NCBI GenBank assembly: GCA_007130355.1
Contig: SLSQ01000283.1
Span: 1-5,324 of the forward strand
From: Trueperaceae bacterium
Lineage (GTDB): Bacteria > Deinococcota > Deinococci > Deinococcales > Trueperaceae
Length of the DNA: 5,324 nt
Reading direction: 5' to 3'
The notes under the pieces were generated by a model. It made no database searches and was not told the origin of the DNA. It worked only from the letters and a program-made list of their open reading frames with translations. Each line of letters starts with the position of its first letter. Position 1 is the stretch's first letter. Below are positions 1 through 4,661 of this stretch, in pieces. The position numbers were made by a program, and so were the translations under genes.

Positions 1-841
1 GCCGCAGCTCCGCCAGCGCCATCGCCGCCACCACCAGGGCGCCGCCGACCCAACCGGCGGCGCCCAGCCGTTCGCCCAGCAGGCCCCAGGCGAAGGCGGC
101 GGCGAAGACCGGCTCGAGCACGAAGATCAGCGCCGCCAGGTGCGCCGGCACGACCCGCTGCGCGTACACCTGGAGCACCGCGATCAGCGCGGTGCAGACG
201 ACGGCGAGGTAGAGGACCGCCGCCCAGGTGGCCGCAGGCACGGTCGGCAGGGCGCCCAGGTGCGGGATCGCCCAGAGCCACGCCAGCGCCGCCATCGGCA
301 GGTGCTGGACCCCCGCCAGCGCGAGGCCGTTCGCGTCGCCCGCGACGCGGCCCAGGTACACGATGTAGAGGGCGTACGCGAACGCGCAGGCGAGCACGAC
401 CACGTCGCCGACGTTCACGCCAGCGGCCTCCCCGCCCCGCAGGGTCATCAGCGCCAGGCCGGCGACCGCCACGACGGCCGCGGCCCAGGCGCGGCCCGGC
501 ACCGAAGTCCGGGTGGCGACCGAGGCGACCATCGGCGTGAGCACCACCGAGAGTCCGGTGATGAACGCCGCCTTCGAGGCGGTGGTGATCGACAGTCCGA
601 TCGTCTGCGTCGCGAAGCCGACGAAGGCGAGCAGTCCGAGGACCAGCGCGGGCCGAAGCGCCCGCGGATCCCAGCGCACGAAGGCGAAGCAGGCGGCGGC
701 GACGCTGAACCGAAGCGCGAGCAGGAGCGGAACCGGGATCGTTTCGAGCGCGTCCTTGACCACCACGAAGGTGCTTCCCCAGAGCACCGTGATCACGATC
801 AGGACGGCGACCCCGGCGGCGAACGGCATGCGCGCCATCAT
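1..841 (-). CDS. EamA/DMT-family transporter (partial, C-terminus off left edge)
   Basis: This gene is read from the reverse strand starting at the ATG at 841-839. It gives 280 residues without a stop and runs off the window at base 1. EamA-domain (drug/metabolite transporter superfamily) proteins usually have about 290-300 residues, so only a short C-terminal tail is missing. The protein is very hydrophobic, with about ten membrane segments in two repeated halves (roughly residues 8-28, 37-55, 65-82, 90-110, 117-134, 145-163, 172-192, 204-224, 234-254 and 262-278). Family hallmarks seen are WGSTFVVVK near residues 21-29, TTASKAAFITGLSVVLTPM near 86-104, and the second-repeat signature LEPVFAAAFAWGLLGERL near 242-259. 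It should be an inner-membrane exporter or permease of small metabolites; the substrate cannot be predicted. A GGGAG at 848-852 lies 6 nt before the first ATG and 9 nt before a second ATG (838), so either may be the start. It is divergent from ispF, with 32 bp between starts. Confidence 0.9.
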   Translation of the reverse strand, partial: MMARMPFAAGVAVLIVITVLWGSTFVVVKDALETIPVPLLLALRFSVAAACFAFVRWDPRALRPALVLGLLAFVGFATQTIGLSITTASKAAFITGLSVVLTPMVASVATRTSVPGRAWAAAVVAVAGLALMTLRGGEAAGVNVGDVVVLACAFAYALYIVYLGRVAGDANGLALAGVQHLPMAALAWLWAIPHLGALPTVPAATWAAVLYLAVVCTALIAVLQVYAQRVVPAHLAALIFVLEPVFAAAFAWGLLGERLGAAGWVGGALVVAAMALAELR

Positions 842-847
842 GCCACG

Positions 848-852
848 CTCCC
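848..852 (-). promoter_or_regulatory. Ribosome binding site of the EamA transporter gene
   Basis: GGGAG on the minus strand lies 6 nt before the ATG at 841 and 9 nt before the ATG at 838. Both spacings are workable, so the site supports this start region without deciding between the two adjacent ATG codons. Confidence 0.5.
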
Positions 853-869
853 GTCCTGCGCCGGCCGGG

Positions 870-875
870 TACGAT
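870..875 (+). promoter_or_regulatory. Possible -10 element (TANNNT type) overlapping the annotated ispF start
   Basis: TACGAT at 870-875 matches the TANNNT -10 consensus and overlaps the ATG at 874. If it is used, transcription would begin at about 882-883, at the in-frame GTG at 883-885, giving a leaderless mRNA whose protein starts just before the conserved LRIGYGEDAH segment. Leaderless genes with a TANNNT box just upstream are known to be common in Deinococcus. No convincing -35 box is visible around 847-852, and a single six-base match in this region is weak evidence. Confidence 0.25.
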
Positions 876-1392
876 GGCGCTCGTGGACGACCTTCGGATC
901 GGGTACGGAGAGGACGCGCACGCCCTGGTTCCGGGCGTGCCGCTCTGGTTGGGCGGCACCGAGATCCCGCACGCGCCGGTCGGATCGAACGCGCACAGCG
1001 ACGGCGACGCGCTGCTGCACGCGCTCTCCGACGCGCTGCTGTCGGCGTGGGGCCTCGGGGACATCGGGCAGATCTTCCCGCCGTCGAACCCGAACTTCGA
1101 GGACCTGTCGAGCCAGGTGATCCTGCAGACGGTCCAGGACCGGATCCGCGATCAGGTCGGACCGACCCGTCTTCACAACGTCGCGGCGGTCGTCACCCTC
1201 GACGCGCCCAAGCTCGGTCCGCACCGCCTGCAACTGCAGCGCACCCTGGGCGAACTGATGGGGGTCGAGCCGAGCCGGATCGGCCTCACCTTCAAGACCA
1301 GCGAGGGGCTCGCCCCGAAGCACGTGCAGGCGCGAGCGACGGTGCTCATGCGCCGCACCGAGGGAGCGGAACCGGACCCCCGCGCGGCCTGA
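874..1392 (+). CDS. ispF: 2-C-methyl-D-erythritol 2,4-cyclodiphosphate synthase
   Basis: IspF converts CDP-methylerythritol 2-phosphate to MEcPP with release of CMP, the fifth step of the cytosolic MEP isoprenoid pathway; the family works as a zinc-dependent homotrimer. The 172-residue product is slightly longer than E. coli IspF (159) because of a short N-terminal extension and a loose tail (after about residue 161). Zinc ligands Asp14, His16 and His49 match E. coli Asp8, His10 and His42; the HSDGD motif (41-45) carries the counterpart of His34, and LGDIG (61-65) that of Asp56. LDAPKLGPH (109-117) and TSE (142-144, Glu matching E. coli Glu135) are also present. Oddities: the substrate loop reads FPPSN (68-72) where E. 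coli has FPDTD, and the GFTGRGEG segment near the C-terminus is replaced by a shorter APKHVQ region. The start is uncertain: ATG 874 has no good Shine-Dalgarno, and GTG 883 is an alternative. The gene stands alone on the plus strand, convergent with the suf operon. Confidence 0.93.
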   Translation: MALVDDLRIGYGEDAHALVPGVPLWLGGTEIPHAPVGSNAHSDGDALLHALSDALLSAWGLGDIGQIFPPSNPNFEDLSSQVILQTVQDRIRDQVGPTRLHNVAAVVTLDAPKLGPHRLQLQRTLGELMGVEPSRIGLTFKTSEGLAPKHVQARATVLMRRTEGAEPDPRAA

Positions 1393-1399
1393 GCGGTGC

Positions 1400-1455
1400 G
1401 GCCCGACGCACGGTCGCGGCCGGCGCGCGGGCGCCGGCCGGTCCGGTGTCGGGCC
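1400..1455. terminator. Nested inverted repeat between convergent genes, likely bidirectional terminator
   Basis: The gap of 73 bp between the ispF stop and the ferredoxin stop contains a perfect 10-bp stem (1417-1426 with 1431-1440, four-base loop GCGG). This is enclosed by an outer 8-bp stem (1400-1407 with 1448-1455), with a few further pairs between the two. It lies 8 nt after the ispF stop and 11 nt after the ferredoxin stop. Being symmetric, it can fold in RNA from either strand, which fits termination of both converging transcripts. There is no run of T on either strand, so classical intrinsic termination is not certain; it may act as a U-tract-less terminator or as a 3' end stabiliser. 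Confidence 0.65.
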
Positions 1456-1464
1456 TTCGGGTCC
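1451..1464 (+). terminator. Small UUCG-tetraloop hairpin, alternative fold
   Basis: On the plus strand GGGCC (1451-1455), loop TTCG and GGTCC (1460-1464) form a 5-bp stem with one G-U pair, closed by C(UUCG)G, a known extra-stable tetraloop. It shares bases with the outer arm of the larger inverted repeat, so the two folds compete. On the minus strand it has an A-C mismatch, which suggests a role, if any, at the 3' end of the ispF transcript. Confidence 0.35.
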
Positions 1465-1465
1465 G

Positions 1466-1783
1466 TCAGGCGCGCTGCAGCGCCACCAGCACGCGGCCGT
1501 CCTCGACCCGGGCGTCGTAGAGCGTCAGCTTCTTGATCGCCGGCATGGTCGCCCTGCCGGTCTGCAGGTCGAAGGTCGCGCCGTGGTGGACGCATTTGAT
1601 CTTGCCCGGCAGGAGCTCGCCGTCGGAGAGGGGGAACTTGGCGTGGGTGCAACGGTCGGGCACGGCGTAGACGCGCCCCTCCTGACGTGCGATCACGACG
1701 TCGCGGCCTTCGATCTCGACCTTCGTGAGCGCCCCTTCGGGGAAGTCGGTCTCGGCGCCGACGTCGTGCACCGTTTCGGTCAC
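1466..1783 (-). CDS. Rieske-type [2Fe-2S] ferredoxin of the suf operon
   Basis: A 105-residue soluble protein consisting of a single Rieske domain. The cluster motif is complete: Cys45-x-His47, sixteen residues, Cys64-x-x-His67, which bind one [2Fe-2S] cluster by two Cys and two His. The extra disulfide cysteines of cytochrome bc1 Rieske proteins are absent (CTHAKF and CVHHGA), as in the small low-potential ferredoxins of dioxygenase systems and NirD-like proteins. No signal peptide or membrane anchor is seen, so it should be cytosolic. The start is GTG 1783, which overlaps the sufD stop by four bases (GTGA) and has AAGGAG 5 nt upstream, so it is probably translationally coupled to sufD. From memory, small Rieske ferredoxins also occur in actinobacterial suf operons. 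An electron-transfer role in cluster assembly, or simply being a co-expressed client, is inference. Database names such as 'dioxygenase ferredoxin subunit' would be misleading here because no oxygenase genes are nearby. Confidence 0.92.
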   Translation of the reverse strand: MTETVHDVGAETDFPEGALTKVEIEGRDVVIARQEGRVYAVPDRCTHAKFPLSDGELLPGKIKCVHHGATFDLQTGRATMPAIKKLTLYDARVEDGRVLVALQRA

Positions 1784-3093
1784 AGCTTCTCCTTGACGCC
1801 CGGGACGCCGAGCTTGGCCTGCACCACGCGCTCGACGTACTCGGCGGCCTTCGGAAGCGTCACCCGGCTCATCACCTCGTAGAGGAACCCGGTCACGAGC
1901 AGGTGCTCCGCCACCTCCGGCGGCATGCCGCGGCTCATCAGGTAGAAGCGCTGGTCCTCGGGGACCGGCCCGGTGGTCGACCCGTGCGAGCAGGCCACGT
2001 CGTTCGCGCCGATCTCGAGCTGCGGGATGCTGACCGTCTCCGACTCCTGGTCCAGGAGCAGGTTGCGGTTCGTCTGGTAGGCGTCGGTCTTCTGCGCCCC
2101 TTCGTCGACCACGATCACGCCGGAGTAGACGGCGGAGCTCGCGTCGCGCAGGGCGCCCTTGAACAGCACGTCGCTGAACGCGCGTTCGGCGGCGTGGTGC
2201 TGGAGGGTGTACTGGTTGTAGTGCTGTCCCTCGTCGCCGAAGTAGAGGCCCAGCATCTCGCTCTCGGAGCCGGGGCCCTCCATGACCGATTCGACCTCGG
2301 CGCGGGCGGCGTCGGCGCCCAGGCTGACGGTCAGCGATTCCAGGCGCGCGTCGCGTCCGAGGCGGGCCTTGAGCCGGTTCACGTGGACCACGTTGCGACC
2401 CCAGTTCTGAAGGCTGAGGTAGCGCACCTTGGCGCCCTGCTTCAGGACCAGTTCGGTGGCGGCCAGGTGGGCCAGCCGCGCCTCGAACGGGTCGCTGACG
2501 TACTCGTCGAGGAAGGTGACCTTGGCGTTCTCCTCGGCGATCAGCAGGGTACGCCCGGCGGAGATCCCGCCCCGGTCGGCGGTGGTGAAGGCGCCGAGCG
2601 GCAGCGCCACCTCGACCCCCTTCGGCACGTACACGAAGGTGCCGTTGCGCCAGAAGGCGGCGTTCAGGGCGTGGTGCTTGCCGGCCTTGGCGTCGACCAC
2701 CGAGTACAGGTGCTCGCGGACCAGCTCCTCGTGCTCGCGGACGGCGGTGGCCAGGTCGGTGAACAGCAGCCCCGCCTCGCGCAGGTCGCTCTCGCTGTGG
2801 ATCGTCCGGCCGTGGGCGTGCACCACGATCCCTTCGGCGTCGCTGTCGGTCATCCGCATGCGGATGCGCTCCGACACCTGCTCGTGGGCGGGGCCGTCGG
2901 TCCAGTCGAGGCCGTCGAGCGAGAAGCGGGGCAGGTCGGTGTAGCGCCACGCCTCGTCGCGGCCGGTGGGCCAGGGGGTCGCCTCGAAGGTGCGGAGCGC
3001 GGCGCGGCGCTCCTCGGCGAGCCAGGCCGGCTCGGAGCGCGACGCGATCAGGGCCTCGAGCGCCTCGCTCGCGAAGGCGGGGTTGTCGGTCAC
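1780..3093 (-). CDS. sufD: Fe-S cluster assembly scaffold protein SufD
   Basis: SufD is the non-catalytic partner of SufB in the cytosolic SufBC2D complex, where it helps bring in iron and forms part of the cluster-building interface. From GTG 3093 the product has 437 residues (E. coli SufD has 423). The N-terminal helical part holds the EAWRYTDLPRF motif (48-58), followed by the parallel beta-helix core with FVYVPKGVEVALPLGAF (153-169), LQNWGRN (228-234), and KTDAYQTNRNLLLDQES (335-351). The conserved CSHG (368-371) carries His370, which corresponds to E. coli His360, a residue known to be essential at the SufB-SufD interface. The C-terminal helical segment begins at FYLMSRGMPPEVAE. A longer frame begins at GTG 3102, but GAGGTG at 3105-3100, 6 nt before GTG 3093, supports the shorter start. 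The gap to the sufB stop is 10 nt, and the stop overlaps the ferredoxin start. SufB paralogy was considered; the CSHG motif and length indicate SufD. Confidence 0.96.
   Translation of the reverse strand: MTDNPAFASEALEALIASRSEPAWLAEERRAALRTFEATPWPTGRDEAWRYTDLPRFSLDGLDWTDGPAHEQVSERIRMRMTDSDAEGIVVHAHGRTIHSESDLREAGLLFTDLATAVREHEELVREHLYSVVDAKAGKHHALNAAFWRNGTFVYVPKGVEVALPLGAFTTADRGGISAGRTLLIAEENAKVTFLDEYVSDPFEARLAHLAATELVLKQGAKVRYLSLQNWGRNVVHVNRLKARLGRDARLESLTVSLGADAARAEVESVMEGPGSESEMLGLYFGDEGQHYNQYTLQHHAAERAFSDVLFKGALRDASSAVYSGVIVVDEGAQKTDAYQTNRNLLLDQESETVSIPQLEIGANDVACSHGSTTGPVPEDQRFYLMSRGMPPEVAEHLLVTGFLYEVMSRVTLPKAAEYVERVVQAKLGVPGVKEKL
1789..1794 (-). promoter_or_regulatory. Ribosome binding site of the ferredoxin gene
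   Basis: AAGGAG on the minus strand sits 5 nt before GTG 1783, inside the last codons of sufD. It fixes the ferredoxin start and supports translational coupling with sufD through the GTGA overlap. Confidence 0.75.
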
Positions 3094-3099
3094 GGTCGC

Positions 3100-3105
3100 C
3101 ACCTC
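3100..3105 (-). promoter_or_regulatory. Ribosome binding site deciding the sufD start
   Basis: GAGGTG on the minus strand overlaps the sufB stop codon and ends 6 nt before GTG 3093. The upstream candidate GTG 3102 lies within this site and has only a GGAG about 11 nt away, so 3093 is preferred. Confidence 0.7.
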
Positions 3106-4537
3106 AGCCGACGCTCCCTTCCATCTCGAGTTCGATCAGGCGGTTCAGTTCGACCGCGTACTCGAGCGGCAGCTCCTTCGCGACCGGCTCCAGGAAGCCG
3201 CGCACGATCAGCGCCATCGCCTCCTCCTCGGCCAGGCCGCGGCTCATCATGTAGAAGATCTGTTCCTCGTTGAGCTTCGAGACGGTCGCCTCGTGCCCGA
3301 CGTGGGCGGTCTTCTCGCCGATCTCGATGTAGGGGTAGGTGTTCGTGCGCGAGGTCTCGTCGAGCAGCAGCGCGTCGCACTCGACGTTCGACTTGGCGTT
3401 GGTGGCGCCCTCGTGGATCTGGACCAGGCCGCGGTAGCTGCTGCAGCCCTCGCCCTTCGAGATCGACTTGGACACGACCGAACTGCTGGTGTTCGGGGCC
3501 GCGTGGATCATCTTGGCGCCGGCGTCCTGGTGCTGGCCGGTGCCGGCGAAGGCGATCGACAGCACCTCGCCGTGCGCGCCGTCGCCGAGCAGGTAGCAGC
3601 TGGGGTACTTCATGGTGGTCTTCGAACCCAGGTTGCCGTCGAGCCACCCCATGCTGGCGTGGTCGTAGACGAGCGCCCGCTGGGTGACCAGGTTGTAGAC
3701 GTTGTGCGACCAGTTCTGGATGGTGCTGTAGCGGACGTTCGACCGTTCCTTGGCGATGATCTCGATCACGCCGCTGTGGAAGCTGTCGGAGTTGTACGTC
3801 GGCGCGGTGCATCCCTCGATGTAGTGCGCCTTGGCGCCCTCCTCGACGATGATCAGGGTGCGCTCGAACTGGCCGATGTTCTCGGCGTTCAGCAGGAAGT
3901 ACGCCTGCAGCGGCACGTCGACCTCGACGCCGGCGGGCACGTACACGAACGATCCGCCCGACCAGACGGCGCTGTTCACGGCCGCGTAGTAGTTGTCCTC
4001 GGGCGGCACGACCGTCGCGAAGTGCTCGCGGAAGATCTCGGGGTGCTCCTTGAGACCGGTGTCGGTGTCGAGGAAGATCACGCCCTTCTTCTCCCACTCC
4101 TCCTTGAGGTTGTGGTAGACCATTTCGCTCTCGTACTGGGCGCCGACCCCGGCGAGGACCTTCTGCTCCGCTTCGGGGATGCCCAGGCGGCGGTAGGTCT
4201 CGCGCACCTCTTCGGGGATCTCGTCCCAGCTGGCGGTGGTGCCCTGGCGCTCGTTCGGACGGATGTAGAAGTAGATGTCGTCGAAGTTCAGTCCGGAGAG
4301 GTCGGGGCCCCACTTCGGGCGACCCTTCTTCTCGGCGATCTCGAACGCCTTGAGGCGGAAGTCCAGCATCCACTGGGGTTCGCCCTTGAAGTAGCTGATC
4401 TTCTCGATGACCCGCTTGTTCAGGCCCTTCTCGGACTTGTAGAAGTACTTCTCGGGCAGCTGGAAGTCGTACTGCTTCTCGTGCTGCATGCCGGTGAGCT
4501 TGTCGGCGTCCGGGTGCTGCATCGGTGCGTCGGACAC
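3104..4537 (-). CDS. sufB: Fe-S cluster assembly scaffold protein SufB
   Basis: SufB is the scaffold subunit of the cytosolic SufBC2D complex; it receives persulfide sulfur and hosts the nascent Fe-S cluster. From GTG 4537 the product has 477 residues, between B. subtilis SufB (about 465) and E. coli SufB (495). The N-terminal part (QYDFQLPEKYFYKSEKGL near residues 22-39) leads into the beta-helix core with WSGGSFVYVPAGVEVDVPLQ (192-211) and the C-terminal LPLEYAVELNRLIELEMEGS. Counterparts of the E. coli functional residues are present: Cys243 in EGCTAP (E. coli Cys254), Cys387 in VECDALL (Cys405), and His415-Glu416 in GHEAT (His433-Glu434). E. coli Glu432 is a glycine here. A GTG at 4558 opens a longer frame, but the consensus AGGAGG at 4544-4549 lies inside it and is 6 nt from GTG 4537. 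The gene is followed by sufD after 10 nt and is preceded by a hairpin-rich 124-bp spacer after sufC. Confidence 0.97.
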   Translation of the reverse strand: MSDAPMQHPDADKLTGMQHEKQYDFQLPEKYFYKSEKGLNKRVIEKISYFKGEPQWMLDFRLKAFEIAEKKGRPKWGPDLSGLNFDDIYFYIRPNERQGTTASWDEIPEEVRETYRRLGIPEAEQKVLAGVGAQYESEMVYHNLKEEWEKKGVIFLDTDTGLKEHPEIFREHFATVVPPEDNYYAAVNSAVWSGGSFVYVPAGVEVDVPLQAYFLLNAENIGQFERTLIIVEEGAKAHYIEGCTAPTYNSDSFHSGVIEIIAKERSNVRYSTIQNWSHNVYNLVTQRALVYDHASMGWLDGNLGSKTTMKYPSCYLLGDGAHGEVLSIAFAGTGQHQDAGAKMIHAAPNTSSSVVSKSISKGEGCSSYRGLVQIHEGATNAKSNVECDALLLDETSRTNTYPYIEIGEKTAHVGHEATVSKLNEEQIFYMMSRGLAEEEAMALIVRGFLEPVAKELPLEYAVELNRLIELEMEGSVG

Positions 4538-4543
4538 GGCGTA

Positions 4544-4549
4544 CCTCCT
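4544..4549 (-). promoter_or_regulatory. Consensus Shine-Dalgarno deciding the sufB start
   Basis: A perfect AGGAGG on the minus strand ends 6 nt before GTG 4537. Because it lies inside the frame opened by GTG 4558, it argues against that longer start. It is the strongest ribosome binding site in the window, fitting a high demand for SufB. Confidence 0.85.
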
Positions 4550-4558
4550 GTCGTGCAC

Positions 4559-4578
4559 GGAACGCGGCGGCGCGTTCC
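4559..4578 (-). promoter_or_regulatory. Perfect 8-bp hairpin just upstream of the sufB ribosome binding site
   Basis: On the minus strand GGAACGCG (4578-4571), loop CCGC and CGCGTTCC (4566-4559) form a perfect 8-bp stem with a four-base loop. It ends 9 nt before the AGGAGG of sufB. It could protect a processed 5' end of the sufBD transcript, shape ribosome access, or be a protein-binding palindrome. No T run follows it, so it is a poor candidate for a terminator. Function is not shown by the sequence. Confidence 0.45.
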
Positions 4579-4626
4579 CTGGTGTCGGTTCGGATCGGAC
4601 GAGGGCGTAGGGAGACCCGTCGTCCC

Positions 4627-4656
4627 GTCCCGTGGGCGCGGCGGCGCCGCACGGAC
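4627..4656 (-). terminator. Strong bulged hairpin directly after sufC (attenuator or 3' stabiliser)
   Basis: Five bases after the sufC stop, the minus strand folds into a 12-bp stem: 4656-4653 with 4630-4627, 4652-4650 with 4634-4632, and 4648-4644 with 4639-4635, around the loop CGCC at 4643-4640. G4631 and C4649 are single-base bulges. Almost all pairs are G-C. No T run follows, so full termination is doubtful given that sufB lies downstream; partial termination or protection of the sufC mRNA end would give unequal expression of SufC and SufBD. This role is inferred. Confidence 0.45.
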
Positions 4657-4661
4657 GTGGC

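Noticed and set aside
140..1120. Long plus-strand open frame opposite the transporter gene
   Set aside because: Its product is a low-complexity Arg/Gly/Asp/His-rich string with no family features, and it is antisense to a clear ten-helix membrane protein and then overlaps ispF out of frame. It is a product of high GC content.
874..1392. ispF as a decaying pseudogene because of its altered loops
   Set aside because: The frame is intact, zinc ligands and core motifs are kept, and the length is normal. Lineage divergence explains the changes better than decay.
1466..2950. Apparent 494-residue protein ending in the Rieske domain, suggesting a fusion
   Set aside because: Only the last 105 residues are real. 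The upstream part is sufD read in the wrong frame, and GTG 1783 with its own ribosome binding site marks the true ferredoxin start.
1903..3273. 456-codon plus-strand open frame antisense to sufD
   Set aside because: It has the same kind of shadow composition, spans the sufD/sufB junction, and offers no family signal.
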